In this document: positions 47,701 to 59,275 of the stretch, one piece after another | How positions within the stretch are numbered: the stretch's first letter is position 1 | How the letters are laid out: every line of letters begins with the position of its first letter | Origin: Paragorgia papillata | Taxonomy: Eukaryota; Cnidaria; Anthozoa; Scleralcyonacea; Coralliidae | Direction: 5' to 3' | Length of the DNA: 64,000 bases | NCBI GenBank assembly: GCA_035771165.1 | Contig: JAWNZC010000314.1 | Span: forward strand, 2,281,501-2,345,500 | The notes under the pieces: generated by a model | The model's database searches: none | The model's input: the letters and a program-made list of their open reading frames with translations, nothing else | What the model was told of the DNA's origin: nothing | Made by a program: the position numbers and the translations under genes

Positions 47701-50700
47701 GAGAGTGAGTGTTATCTCATACTCAGTGAGGGTGAGTGGAGATTCATTGAGTGTTAGTGCATAGTCAATCGAGATATGGTCTGGAAACTCGGCAAACTTC
47801 ATAGCGCCTATAATGAGCTGTGATTTTATGTTGAACCGTACCTTAAGGCCTGGCCAAACGCTTTCAACATTTCATTCAACATCGTTCAACATTGTTGAAT
47901 TCAACATGTCGAAAGCGTTTGGCCACCCCTGTTGAATGATGTTGAACGTTGTTGAATGGTGTTGAATGATGTTGAACGAAATTTGAACATGTTCAAATTT
48001 TCGTTCAACACGCGTTCAACATTTCTATTGTTCTCAAAATGTTGAAAGGTGTTGAACGCATTTGGCCACATTTCATTCAACTTTGTTGAACAGAGACATG
48101 CGCCATGCGGGATATTGTCGATTCCAGCTTTTGTGGTAGCCCGCATCAATTAATTGTCATTCATGAATGTTGAACGATGTTGAATTAATTTGGCCACTCG
48201 TGCTTTCAACATTATTTAACATCGTTCAACAAATCCCAATGTTGAATGATGTTGAATGCGATGTTGAAAGCGTTTGGCCAGGCCTTTACATCGTGCACAT
48301 CCTTTGTTTTAGGTTTATTAATATTTAAATAGCACGGTTGAGTGGTTGAACTGAAAAGTTGCTATTGGACAATTCGTTCATTATACTAAAATATAATGTG
48401 TTCAGTGACCGTACACCGTGCACAAAAATGCATAAAAGCAAACAAAAAGATAGACCAAATACTTTAGCTGAGTTTCCAGACCATATCTCGATTGACTATG
48501 GTGAGTGTGAGTGTGAGTGAGCTTTTAATTTTAAAAAATGTATTCTTAGTATGAGTGACAAAAAATGTAAAAAGTTTATAATTGTTTCTTTGAAGCTTAT
48601 TTCAATGATTTGCATGTCAATTAAATTCAAATTCATAGTTTGTGGGTTTGCACCATGTTTTTAATTTTTAATTGTTCTTAGCTTTCGGTCCGTGAATTCG
48701 AACCGTCTCCAGAGCAGTAAAGACCTACATTAAACAGTGGTCCGATTTCACGGGGTCATTGAAACTCAAAACCTTTTTTAACAGTTCTTTAATTATTTTC
48801 GGCAAGATTTTAGCGATTTCTTAGAGCCTGCATGTTTTTTATTAAATTTAAGAGGGAAATTGTTTTCATGTCACATACTTTCGGTGAAAAGCGCTCAAAA
48901 CCTTAGAACTTTGTAGCGTACCACTCCAAACCTCCTCAATTTAGCATTATTGTGTAGCTTATAGAATCAACAAACTTTTTATGCAGAACATTTGGGAGTT
49001 GAAAAACATAGTATAAGAAATAGAAAAATCATAATTATGAAGCCACGAATTAAAATGTTGAATCCGCCATATTTGAACGATACAATATAATATAAATCAA
49101 CGCAAAATTTGCTCGTGTTCAAACAATTTCTTTTTGGCGTAGCACTCAAAATCTCTTTATTTTAGCATTATTGTGTAGCTCGTACAGTCAGCAAAACTGC
49201 TTAAGTACACATATGGGGGTTAAGGTCTTCGTTAAGGTTTGCAGAGTCATTTCGGTAAAGCGCTCTCAATTCGTCAGAATTTATGCCACGAAAATAAAAT
49301 AGATATCGTTAGAAAGCTATTAATTTGTAGAATACAATATTGTCTTTGATTTTGCGATAAACACAAACCAATAATAGTTCTGGATTTTTAAATTAAAACC
49401 ATAGGGCTTCACTCGGGGCGACTCAAGTAAAAAACGTTTTATTTTGTTCAATATTTTTTGCAGTTTAATTCCAAGATAAATTTCCAGCAAAACGGTGTCA
49501 GCGTTTTTTGATATGTCGAGTTTTACTGATTTTATTGACGACCAAAGTTGAAAATGCTGTTTTTCGACCAACATTCGGACAAAATAAGTCATAAAATCGA
49601 AACCAGACAATAAATAAAAAAACAACACGCTGGCACCGTTTTGCTGGAAATTTATCTCGGAATAGAACCGCGAAAAAATGTTTTGAACAAAATGAAACGC
49701 TTTGTTCTTACTGTAAGTCCGCCCCAAGTGAAGCCCTCTGGTTTTCCTTGAAAAATTTTACTTGTTTTTACTTGAAAAAAAACAAAACGCTGACACCGTT
49801 TTGCTGGAAATTTATCTCGGAATTAAACTCCAAAAAATATTGAACAAAATAAAACGCTTTTTACATGAGTCGCCCCGAGTGAAGCCCTCTTGTTTTAATT
49901 TAAAAATCCAGAACTATTATTGGTTTGTGTCTATCGGAAAATCAAAGACACATTGTATTCTACAAATCAATAGCTTTCTAACGATATCTATTTTATTTTT
50001 GTAGCATAAATTCTGACGAATTGAGAGCGCTTTACCGAAATAAGTCTGCAAACCGGCCTTAACTAAGACCTTAAGAAACGGCAAAAAATGAAAATAATTA
50101 AAAATATATATAATTATGACTGATGTAGATATAATCAGTAGAAATTGCTTTTGTGCGTATGTTACGCGGCATTTTTTACCTGGTTCTACTTCCCTTGGTT
50201 CACGGTTATGATCATTCATATAATCGAACGCTAAATGAAAATAAGTATTCATAGTTATTTTGAAGAACTGTAAAACTGAAACTTGCACATATATAGTATA
50301 ACTAATAACGTAACCAACATAACATTTTATCTGAAAAGGATGCTCTAGCCACAAATCCTTAGCCTCAGAAACTAGAGTATTTATGACGTAACGTTATATC
50401 AAATTCGTTAAAAATTCATGAAGAAAATTCAAATTCAGATTCTGTAAATCGCATACAGATTCGTTCTGATTTACATAAGTTTTTCCCTCAATTTACTTAG
50501 CTAAAATCATTCCAACTTGAAAAATAGTTTGAAACGATGGCTATTTAGATGCGTCCGTTCAGGATAAGTATACGATAAAGCATTCGCAGCCGTCTGCATC
50601 TGATTTACTACGGCTCGCTTGCAGCTCGCCTTGTAAGGGATTGATTAGGATCTCACTGTGGATTTGAAACTCGCGTAAACTAAATGTACAAAGAAGAATT

Positions 50701-52824
50701 GGTTTAGTTTAGATGTAAACTAACCCTAACGTTGATTAAAATCTTTTTTTGTGGCCGAGGAAAGAATTTCGTGACACGGGCCAGCCCGGTTAACCGGGCT
50801 AGCCCGGCTCATGTAAACAGCCCCTAAATCAGATACAGATCGCTGCTCATGTAAGGTTTACAGTTGAAATATGTGCATATCCTTGTATTGATGTGTGCAA
50901 TCAATCCCTTGAGATTTAGGAGACAAGGATACGGCGGCCATGTTGGTGGAAAACATACTTCAAATACATGCAATAGCTGCATGCTAATTATAATGAGATT
51001 CGTTTGTTAAAGTTCCTCCAACATGGCCTCTATGACGTCAAGTGCAAACAAAGAATAACTAAACAGAAACTCGCTTGAGAAACACAGAATGACATAACAA
51101 AGCAAAATTGGCTTCGTTTTTCTCACAGCACAGCAAACAGGATATTCTATAATTATTTTTTGCAAGAAAGATTTTCGTGACATAAAAATATATAGACCCT
51201 TTTTGCTGCCGACCGAAGGGAGGCAGCACACTAATCTTGACTTGGGTTAGCTGTGTCTTGTGCCCAGATCTCTTGGCCGAGCTATGTATTGTTGAGCTGC
51301 AGATAAACCTTGATTTCAGTGAGTAGAAAGATTTATCTTGTTTAAAAATTCTATATTTTGGTAAGAGATTTTACGGTTGTGTTCTTCTATCTTGGCCAGT
51401 CTTGACTCTTGAGGAAAGCAGTGCTCTTTCATGAGTTTATAGTGGAACTCGACGACAGTATCAGCAGTTGACAGTGTGTTTTATTTGCAAGGAAACAATA
51501 TGTACATAAATGCTTTTGAGAATGATATCATTACGCGCGACGGATTTCTCTTGCTGAGCCATTTACCGACTATTGTTCTAGGCATAAACATTATGTCGTC
51601 TCATAAATAATAATATTTGGACTGTCCAGCCTCCTGCACAGGCAACGTTGTTGGCTCTTATTGGGAGAGGTGAAAAAAACTTGGGTAGAGTGGGCAAACT
51701 TGGGTGGTGTGGGCAAACCCGGGTGCAGTGGGCAAATTTGTGTGGAGTGGGCAAATTCGGGTGGAGTCTGGTAAACTCAGGTGGAGTGGGCATACTGGGC
51801 CAGGGGGGAGAAAACTCTGGTAGATTGGGCAAACTCTGGTGGAGTTGTAAAACTCGGGTGGAGTGGGAAAACTCGGGGTAGTGGGCAAACTCGGGTGGAG
51901 TGGGCAAACTTGGGTGGAATGGGTATACTCAGGTGGTGGTGGGGGAACTCTGGTAGGTTGGGAAAACTCTAGTGGATTGGGCAAAGTCGGGTGGTGTGGG
52001 CAAACTTGGATGGAGTGGGCATACTCATTACTCAGGTCGGGGGGGAAACTTGGGTAGATTGGGCAAACTCGGGTGGATTGGGCAAACTCGTGTGGAGTGT
52101 GCAAACTTGGGTGGAGTGGGCAAATTCAGCTGTAGTGGGCAAACTTGGGTGGAGTGGGCAAACTCAGCTGCAGTGGGCAATTGGGGGATGTTACGTTGGC
52201 CACAAACTGCACAAAGTTGCCTGCAGAGTATGCTAAAGGTTTTCGTCCCATTTAAGGAAGCACTTCACTTGCGATTATAGTAACTTCTAGTAATAAGTAT
52301 AGACTATAGAATAAGTAATTTTTACCCTATGAGGTCAGTTTCTTTTCAATTTCGTTTATTGTCTTAGCTTTTGTATGTTTTCAATAGAATTCAAAAATCA
52401 AAACGCTGAAAATGACGTCAACGGCGGAAAATGACATACTCTGCACTATGTCTATAACCCTTTGACGTTCAGGGGTCGTTCATATGAGGTGGGCGGGCTG
52501 ATTTTATGTCACGAAAATTTTATTACGACTATTTGGGAAATGCAAAATCACATAAAGCAAAAGTGGGTTTGTTTTTCTGTAGGTATAGCACACGGAGTAT
52601 TATAATTCCTTTTTGAAGTCAAAGAAATATTTTCATGACATAAATTCATAAAATCAGCCCGGTAACCAGGCCAGGCCGCCTCATGTGAACAGCTCCTTAG
52701 TGTCCGATATATCGGACACGAAGAACTAAAGAACAAACGAGAGAATAGAGCAAAAACAATGAAAGAACAAAGAGCAGAAGAAAAATATTTTATGCTTTCC
52801 TTCTGGCCTGCCTGAAATGACTTG

Positions 52825-52891
<67 letters not shown>

Positions 52892-55800
52892 CTCATTAAT
52901 AATTCATGAAGAAAACACAAAGGAAATCGGTACCGTGTCCGTTGGTTTGGATATCCGAGGAAGAAATTACATAAATTAAGCAAACTTTCATCTTGATTTT
53001 CTCTCAAAATACTGATTTGTTTGAGATGCTATATCATATATATGCATGTAAACAGTTCGTTAATTAGTGGTTTAAAGGTTATTTGATACAATTCAGAATA
53101 TACCATGCTCGAATTCTAGAGAATAGAATTCTAAACTACAAGGAATGAGAACATAATAGAATTGAAATAATTATATAACTTGATCACAAAACAATACTCT
53201 CATTAAGTCAAGGTCCAATTACATGAGGCGAGTTGGTACGCCTAACTTGATCATAGACCACTTTCATAAAACCCACCAACTTAAAATATGGCCTCATTAT
53301 GTGCGAAGCAAAGATTCCTTTGAATCACGAGGCGAGAAACACTAAGGTGGTGTTTATATGGAGGAGCTAGGGCCAGCCCTCTTGGTATAGGGCTAGCCCT
53401 ATATAGTAAGAAGGGTGGATTTTATCTCGTGTTCACAGGAGCTTTTTTGGTAGGGCTATATTTTGACTCGCGTTGGCTTGTTTACCGACTTGTGCAGTTT
53501 TCTCACGAAACCCGAAATCATGTTTACACAAACACGATTTGAATTTATAACAAACTGGCACGTGAACAAACACAACTTGCAAAATAAAAAGTTGACCAAA
53601 AAATATTAGTTATACATCTCACACTCGTTTAGATCGGTCTTACACTCTTTCTTATTTATAAGCCAACTCTTGTGAGAGTGTAAGCTTCCAGAACATTCAA
53701 AAATAATGTTCTGTATTTGAAATTGCCTATAAATTGATGAACTGAGTGCAATATATGGATTGTACTGGATAAGTTTGTCAATGGAAATGCGTGTACACTT
53801 GAGAATAGCACGTCGTTGGGTCAGTAATTAGTGATTAGGCTTCCTGTTTAATAGGGCTAGCTCGAGAAAGAGGTCTGGATTTCACCTCGCGTTGGCTTGT
53901 TTGCCGACCTGTGCAGCTTTCCCACGAAGCTCGAAATCATATTTTCGCAAACACGATTTGAATTTATAACAAACATATGAACAAACGCAACTTGTAAAAT
54001 AAAAAGTTGATCATCAAAAATTGGTCAGAAGCAAAAAAAGGCAAATTTTATCGCGAATACTGAGCTTCGATTTGCTAGGCCTCCTAAGAAGGCCATCTCT
54101 CTTAATTAAGTGCGTTTACATGGGGAAATTCCAGCCCTCCTAGGCGAGATCTCGGGTTGTCAATAGCCAGATCTCGCCTATAGGAGGGCTCGCCCACTTA
54201 TCATGTGAACGCAAACAATTACAAGGAATTACGTTGAGATGCGGGATCCCGGCAAAGAGGGTCAGCCCTACCAAGTGGTGGCGCTCCTCCGTATAAATAC
54301 CCCCTTATTAAGATGCACATAAGAGAATATTCAAATTAATCGTCATTACTGAAGTGTTTATACTGTGGTTCTAAAACTCGCATAAACTAAATTTACCAAG
54401 AATAATTGGTTTATTAGTTTATAGATGTAAACAAATTCTAAGGATGATTCAAATATCTTTTAGGGCCGAGGAAGCATCGATGGTATGAGATTCAGAAAGT
54501 ACAAGTCTGAAATGAATTATTCCTCTCTGAGATGTTTTGAATAAGTTTTGATCGAGGTAAAGCGTGCTAAACTACATTTTTTTTCAAACTTTACAGTATT
54601 ATATAGTTATTAAATTCTCCAAGGATTCTTTAAGTAAAAAAACCCCCAAAACCACAAGTCTGCAATGAATGATTCCTCTTTGAGATAATTTGAATTACCT
54701 TGCGAGCAGAGCCTTCTTTTCCTTATTTCTTCGCTGAGAGAGAGGAAGAAAAGTAGGCTCTGCTGTATTCGTGTTTGGCTTCGTCCAAGATTTAGGACGA
54801 AGTAACCCGTTTAAGACCCATTTAACGGTTCTCGTTTTGTTTTCTGCTCTGATTGGGACTGGGTTCGAGATTGTAACCAAGCAACTGACATGCATGCGCA
54901 ATGGAAACCAGTCACGAATACAGCAGAGCCTACTTTTCTTCCTCTCTCTCAGCGAAGAAATAAGGAAAAGAAGGCTCTGCTCGCGGGGTAATTTGAATAG
55001 GTTGCATGATCAATAGGTAAAGCGTGCCAAACTACAAACTTTACATGCAGTATTATAGTTATTAAATCTTCTAAGGATTCTTTTAAGTATAGGTTAGTTG
55101 CCTAGACTTTAACGTTTCATGTATGGTTTTCTGAGACGTTTCCTTTGACAAGTGAAATCGTCTGGCGTTAGACAGAGTAAAAAGATAAAGTTGTTCCACG
55201 CGAATGAAAGGAGTAAGCATAGGTAGTTACCTAGTTCATTCCTGATACAGATTATATCCGTCGTTATTTAACAAAAAAATATAGTATTCTAGACGTAGTT
55301 GTAGAGCAACATAGTATAGGTTATTTATTATGCAAGGTAACATATATAATAACCGCGGCACATCAAACAGAATCGATGCATGAATGAGCTGAAATGCATT
55401 AGGCCCTATGAAGCGGATTCAGTCCAATCAAATCGAAAAACGCGAGTGAAGTCAATCCGGGCACATGTTTACATGGAGAATCCGATCTGCTTGGAACATT
55501 GTTTTTGGTTTTGGAACACTATTTTCTGTGTTTCCCTAAATGTCCGTCATTTAGAACGACACGCACCAACTTCACTCATGCGTATCAATTAAGTCATTTT
55601 CAAATCAAACCGTGTTTACATGAATGAGATTGGAGACATTCAAGTCGATCCTTCAAGTCGATCCTTCAAGTCGATCCACTCCACTGCGTGGATTGACTTC
55701 AGCCATTCGTTTCGATCATATCGAAAACTTTCAATCTTCTTCATCAACGCAACAAGAAGCTGGAAACAACTTGCGAGATTTGACTTAAAATTAACAGGGT

Positions 55801-56319
55801 CTTAGTCCTCTTATAGCTTATGTAAAGTCTGTTGTCTGATTAATTCTGATTGGCGGAATTTTGGAAAATTAATTAGACCGTTTAGACAAAAAAAAAACAA
55901 CGGTGTGTTCAGTTGCTGGCTCTCTTTCACCTCCTTAGAAAGCGCGGGCCGCTACACAGCCACCCAAAAATAACGGATTTCCAGAAAGTATAACGGCGAC
56001 TGCATGCTGGGCGCTAATCACGAAAGAAACCGGGTGGTGCTAGCTGGGAATTCTACGGTATTCACATGGCCTAACGTTTTACTTCCCAATAAGTTCCGAC
56101 TGCATTATAGATATAGGCGTGCGCACATATACAAAGGCAAAGTGTAATCGACAATTCACACGAAGCATTGCAACGTTTAGAAAAAACCTTATTAAACTTC
56201 AACGCTCATATATGTCAATTTAAGAATAACAAACCTGCGTAGTCTACAAAATCTTTGTAGATACTTGGCTTAGCAAGACTTTGCACTGCAAACAGCGTCA
56301 GAACAATCAGGAATTGCAT
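35550..56319 (-). CDS. Gene B: secreted VWA-HYR-galaxin-like protein (7 exons)
   Basis: Predicted join on the minus strand: 56319-56235, 47454-47153, 43114-42742, 41113-41072, 39823-39563, 36903-36673, 35743-35550. Lengths sum to 1488 bases, 495 codons plus stop, with intron phases as in gene A. Same order of parts but only two HYR-like modules and a shorter tail. The 5' half lies in the inverted repeat and is nearly identical outside exons 3 and 4; the 3' half is clearly paralogous but old. The ends of A and B face each other 5.7 kb apart. The complete MIDAS set (DxSxS, Thr, Asp) is kept, arguing that B is functional. Confidence 0.75.
36673..36903 (-). CDS. Gene B exon 6: HYR-like module (counterpart of A exon 7)
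   Basis: The acceptor is tttcattttcag and the donor aaag|gtttgt, phase 1-1. Starts VCDCPSKDLGVF, then VPKPNCPG, IGKHTPTYSYVMSNG and CHLNFEVKG. Five codons shorter than A exon 7. Confidence 0.8.
36995..37080 (-). mobile_element. tRNA-like SINE next to gene B exon 6
   Basis: On the minus strand, 37073-37000 has tagctcagtcggtagagcg (A-box) and gggctcgaattcc (B-box), with an anticodon-arm-like tcgg / ccga around a loop reading ctagtag (AGT in the anticodon place). The acceptor pairing is poor. It lies about 95 bp upstream of the exon acceptor. Confidence 0.6.
37081..38600. other. Intron 5 of gene B: MITE debris
   Basis: A palindrome at about 37755-37850 (gtgaatatcggtg / caccgatattcac) inside an element ending near taaacacac. 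A block with gcaggtgattatcgag / ctataatcacctgcg at 37970-38041. A tRNA-like SINE head on the minus strand at about 38585-38530 (gagtcccagtagctcaa), same family as the units in intron 5 of gene A. Confidence 0.45.
39318..39499. mobile_element. Palindromic MITE in gene B
   Basis: The ends read taagtaatagcatggttttt/ aaccatgctattactta with gtgcaatttggaaaaacatg and gagtttttcaaa just inside. Its right end lies about 65 bp from the donor of HYR-like exon 5. Confidence 0.75.
39563..39823 (-). CDS. Gene B exon 5: HYR-like module 1
   Basis: The acceptor is attattctttag and the donor aaag|gtaagt, phase 1-1. Pattern DCECAST, VYWEKPSLTC, TESPKDFDVGNHVISYIY, ending in a Cys strand and VQVKG. Homologous to A exon 5 (shared TESPK motif). 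Confidence 0.75.
39830..41071. other. Intron 4 of gene B
   Basis: Contains the end of the element described at 23536 (about 39860-39965), then unrecognised sequence. Alignment to the left arm resumes near 40735 (the atagcatgcagatgagtatg region) and continues to exon 4. Confidence 0.5.
41072..41113 (-). CDS. Gene B exon 4: 14-residue two-cysteine linker
   Basis: The acceptor is ttatccccag and the donor ccag|gtaaga. Residues DCKKDPMNADCIRP. Four replacements relative to gene A, no silent difference. Confidence 0.7.
41370..41675. mobile_element. Right-arm-only insertion (gcagccgatctg element)
   Basis: Absent from the left arm between the tgatagtcat and ttaattgtaagacttg contexts. Contains gagcagccgatctgtatg, tacaaggcgagccg and cgaatgctttatcgta, also seen in degraded form at 12455-12520. 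A GATC-rich MITE-like element. Confidence 0.5.
42742..43114 (-). CDS. Gene B exon 3: second half of VWA domain
   Basis: The acceptor is gtcttatag and the donor acag|gtgaga. Contains VVMILTDGRP (MIDAS Asp) and IRVVGVYIG. One codon longer than in gene A (an extra Asp in YYDYDDKPE). Replacements cluster before VYIG (around KPEVYASKRLRKG) and in the C-terminal helix. Confidence 0.85.
43794..43936. mobile_element. Palindromic MITE (ggaaataacac ends)
   Basis: The ends ggaaataacacttgttctcg and cgaaccgtgttatttcc enclose inverted copies of gaattaatgaaaaatcgcac and tttggcgaaa. Only one half is present in the left arm (19030-19110). Confidence 0.75.
43937..44415. repeat. Degenerate A/T-rich minisatellite, right arm
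   Basis: Counterpart of 18735-19025, expanded to about 480 bp; units such as gaaaagttgaaacgcaaaaa and gttaaaacgtaaaaat alternate in orientation. Confidence 0.75.
44790..46520. mobile_element. Right-arm copy of the large inverted-repeat element
   Basis: Same structure as 16549-18310, including the arms with cccagatccc and the internal open frames (45630-45965 on plus; minus-strand partner shifted by a one-base deletion near 46035). Confidence 0.6.
46645..46965. mobile_element. Right-arm copy of aagttttgtgg MITE
   Basis: Mirror of 16111-16427. On the minus strand the hammerhead-like core reads CTGACGA, gggcctg, loop, caggcc, GAAA (about 46727-46698). Confidence 0.65.
47153..47454 (-). CDS. 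Gene B exon 2: first half of VWA domain
   Basis: The acceptor is atatttttag and the donor cag|gtatct. MIDAS DNSKS intact; Thr in GGATRTG. Two replacements and no silent change seen relative to gene A over 100 codons. Confidence 0.85.
47846..48285. mobile_element. Right-arm copy of TTCAAC MITE
   Basis: Same ends and TTA/TAA target duplication as the left copy, so it was present before the duplication or was copied with it. Confidence 0.8.
49220..50074. mobile_element. Right-arm copy of foldback element
   Basis: Mirror of 13018-13847, with the same three alternating internal blocks and small differences such as an additional phrase around 49750-49780. Confidence 0.7.
51665..52185. repeat. 19-bp minisatellite, right arm
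   Basis: Mirror array of 10930-11590, about 130 bp shorter (about 27 units), with the same unit on the opposite strand (gggtggagtgggcaaactc). Confidence 0.95.
52467..52694. mobile_element. Right-arm copy of GTTCACATGAG MITE
   Basis: Mirror of 10411-10637; here it is not joined to the 149-bp MITE, giving the empty-site sequence. Confidence 0.65.
52827..52890. repeat. (TA)32 microsatellite
   Basis: Uninterrupted 64 bp of TA, against 26 bp at the mirror locus 10105-10130. Self-complementary and likely unstable. Confidence 0.95.
53340..54310. mobile_element. Right-arm copy of composite MITE-like element
   Basis: Mirror of 8693-9657, with the same end sequences and internal direct repeat. Confidence 0.6.
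54701..54990. mobile_element. Right-arm copy of gagcagagcc MITE
   Basis: Mirror of 8009-8299, about 75-bp arms, TA flanks. Confidence 0.8.
56235..56319 (-). CDS. Gene B exon 1: signal peptide
   Basis: The ATG is at 56319-56317; the 28 codons are identical in protein to gene A exon 1. Donor gcag|gtttgt. The following intron is about 8.8 kb. Confidence 0.8.
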
Positions 56320-56403
56320 CGTTAGCATCCAAGACTACAACCAGTTGAGCCAAACTTGATTTCTTCAGACCCGCAGATACTTCTTAGTTGAATATTCTCC
56401 AAC

Positions 56404-56439
56404 GAATGACAAACTGTTTGAAAGTTCTCTCTTTTTATG
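56404..56439 (-). promoter_or_regulatory. Core promoter of gene B
   Basis: Minus strand: cataaaaag at 56439-56431 and tcattc at 56409-56404, same 30-bp spacing as in gene A; conserved upstream block at about 56495-56560. Confidence 0.5.
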
Positions 56440-56943
56440 CTTAATCTCGAAGCTCGAAGTGCGCATGTCAGGCCGTTATTTTCCGTTAAAATCCGTTGAG
56501 CGATCACAACGGTAAACACTTAATCAAAATCCCACGTCCTTGGAAGTTCGTTGGCATTATAGTGGATTAAATCTACTATAATAATTTAGTCAGAATCATT
56601 AGAAACGGTCTAGAACTAGATGTACTATATAGTTTCTAAGACTGCGTTCACACGAGTGCCATATAGAAAATAGTCGGTAACATATGGTTATGTTCACACG
56701 AATCCGTCATAATTTAACGACGCTTTGATAATGTTCACACGACTCCGGAACATTCTGGTGTACATCCAGTATTTCCATTTTGTGCACTGTTTAAATAGCC
56801 ATATTTCGTCAAAAGTAAATGGAAACGAGGAGCAATTCAAAGAATATTATCCCACCAAAGTGTATATAGTTCATTCTAGGTTTACAAATTTTGTCTTTCT
56901 GTTAGGAACTCTCTTTATTGACTATTAATAAACTTTTTCAAGC

Positions 56944-58060
56944 TATAGTTACTTTAACCGTATATCTTAACTTTGGAATAATCTACCGTGCTCAATACGA
57001 GTTTCTACTTCAGTTAATCAGTTTAAAACTCAACTTTCTAATCACTATAATTATACTAATGCTGTAATTAATGCTTACGACGTCGATAAGTTTTGAACCT
57101 GGAAATCTATCTGTTTGCCAAATGCTCTTCCTGCTACTCTCTTCTAAACCCTGCTGCTCTGACCTTCATCATTTTATGTATTGTATTTTCTTTTTTGTTG
57201 TAATAAGGGTGTACTTAAATTGGAACCTAGCTCTGTTGTACTGTCCCACAGTATATTATATAGCCTATACTGTAGGTGCATGCAGGTTATCGGTTAGCAT
57301 AATATAAGCAAGATGGAAAACCCGTTTACTGATTAGGGTTAAAGGTTTTCTAATATATATACGTAAGCATGACTAAAATGCTTATATTATCTGTTCGTGA
57401 ATATATTTGACTAAGTTTGAATATCTATAATTGGCCTGTTGTATGTGATCATTTTGAATTTTCATATATCATAACTATGTTGGTATCAATTATGCAGCTT
57501 ATAGCTTCGATAATATCATACTGCTAGTCTAGCTTTCATGCACCCTACCGAAACTTTGTAATTCTTTATTATTATATGATAAATGAATTCGTGAAGAGGG
57601 CTGAGTTTGGCGTCAGGTGCGAAGAGTGGCGCGTTCTGTATTGTAGTAGTAAATATAGCAGACCATTATTTATTTTGTATCCGTTTTATTAGCAACGGGG
57701 TTTGTCTAGTTGGGACTTCGACTCGTGTCTGTTCTCTATAGCCTCTTTATCAATCTAACCTTTCTCTTTTTGTAATTACGTATTGTATAATCTGTTATTA
57801 TTATTGTAGTATTGTATTAGTGAGTTTGATTTAAGTTTCAATTATTACTTTCCATTCGATTTTATTTTAAATTTCAATTAAATTCGATTAAATTTCTTGG
57901 CTGCATGAATTCAACACTTAAATTGCTAATCAAAGTGTATAAGTAATTTAAGCATCGCCCCAACGAAACCAAGTTTGCGCTTTCTGTGTCTTGTATTTCC
58001 TGTTTTTTTGTCCTTTGTTTGGCTTATTTATCAACACCGACTATAAATATAATTTTGATT
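56944..58060 (+). mobile_element. 5'-truncated LINE 3' end (right arm)
   Basis: Mirror of the left copy; the C-terminal frame ends in TGA at 57094-57096 with a premature TAA near 56965. The 3' UTR part (57555 onward) is the start of the direct duplication with 62009. Confidence 0.65.
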
Positions 58061-58071
58061 ATAATCATCTA

Positions 58072-58340
58072 TACTGCCATTTGCAAGCGACCGTTAGGCG
58101 AGCGATTTTTTTCGTGTTTGTTTACGTTTGAAAGTTGCACGTTTCACCAGAAAACGTTGAACGTTTAAAAACAAATCAATCAACTTGCAGCGTCATTTTG
58201 ACAGGTTTCTTTGAACTGACGCCGCAAGTTGATTTATTTGTTTTTAAACGTTCAACGTTTTCGTGTGAAACATACAACTTTCAAACGTAAACAAACATGA
58301 AAAAAATCGCTCGCCTAACGGTCGCTTCCAAATGGCAGTA
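58072..58340. mobile_element. Hairpin MITE, copy 2
   Basis: Ends TACTGCCATTTGCAAGC / GCTTCCAAATGGCAGTA; about 120-bp arms around a short gtttctttgaactgacg loop. Confidence 0.85.
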
Positions 58341-58504
58341 TTAATCGAGTGTGTGCTCTGCATTGGAAACTTTTGCTGAAATTTTTGGGAAATGAAAGTT
58401 TCTAAATATATTGGTCCCAAGTCAAGCACACCCTTGTTGGTAAAAAATAATTTTAGTACCGTATATTACTTCTTAATGGGTCTTATATTGGAATAAACGA
58501 AACT

Positions 58505-58864
58505 TCAGGAAAACATGCATCGTAAATTAGAAAAGAGAAAACTGGTCCATAAAAACAGAACACTTTGCGATATACATAACAAAAGCAAACTATGTACATT
58601 TTTATACGAAATTTCAAAAACCAATAAGGTTTCCAACGACCCATTTACCATAAAAGTAAATATATATATTAGTGAGTTTACAAGTAAAATCGTATTCTTT
58701 TCCTTGCTTCTGTATATCCGTTCACACAGAGTAAACCAATTTATGTAAAGACCATGCGTGCATGCATATATGATCGAATGTTGTTCTCTCATTTCAAAAC
58801 TTATTATTTCGACGTTACTATGGTTCCTATATTGCATGACCGGAAGTTTTGTGGCGGCGGTCAT
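58505..58864 (-). CDS. Conserved 119-codon ORF, copy 2, doubtful gene
   Basis: Counterpart of 3460-3819 with several replacements (for example Lys to Ile in EIISFEM). See copy 1 for arguments for and against. Confidence 0.2.
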   Translation of the reverse strand: MTAATKLPVMQYRNHSNVEIISFEMREQHSIIYACTHGLYINWFTLCERIYRSKEKNTILLVNSLIYIFTFMVNGSLETLLVFEISYKNVHSLLLLCISQSVLFLWTSFLFSNLRCMFS

Positions 58865-58901
58865 CTTGGTACTCCAAATTTGTCATTGAGGTCAGTGACC
58901 C

Positions 58902-59275
58902 AATCTCGTTCCCAGAGCCCACTTTCCCCACCCGGGAAACGAGAGACTCTGGGATAATCCGTTTCAAATCGTTACGTTATTGGCTGAATAGTGAGCATGA
59001 GTTGGTCTGAAGTGACCAGAAGTAGAATTAATAAAACCAAAATAACAAAGATGTCGGACGACAAGACTCCAGTGAAGACGTTACCGCGATAGATATCTTC
59101 GCCGTATGTGTGTAGATGCTGTAATTCGAGCTGCGCCGCAACCCATTGACTTGTTTGGGTGAAAAGTCAAACAAGGAGAACATACTATCCAGATTCCGCT
59201 CGGATATATTTACGCATGCGTACCTCAATCGTTTCCCGGGTGGGGAACGTGGGCTCTGCGAACGAGATTGGTCAG
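58902..59275. mobile_element. MITE with 9-bp target duplication
   Basis: The ends read CAATCTCGTTCCCAGAGCCC and GGGCTCTGCGAACGAGATTG. Flanked by tcagtgacc on both sides (58893-58901, about 59277-59285). An 8-10 bp duplication fits hAT or Mutator-type transposases. It sits exactly where homology between the arms of the inverted duplication ends. Confidence 0.8.

Larger units (their letters stand above)
40735..58900. repeat. Right arm of large inverted duplication
   Basis: Mirror of 3423-22640. Checkpoints: exon 4 41113, exon 3 43114, exon 2 47454, TTCAAC element 47846-48285, foldback 49220-50074, minisatellite 51665-52185, MITE 54701-54990, exon 1 56319, LINE tail 56944, hairpin MITE 58072-58340. 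The outer end is gaggtcagtgacc just before the MITE at 58902. Confidence 0.9.
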
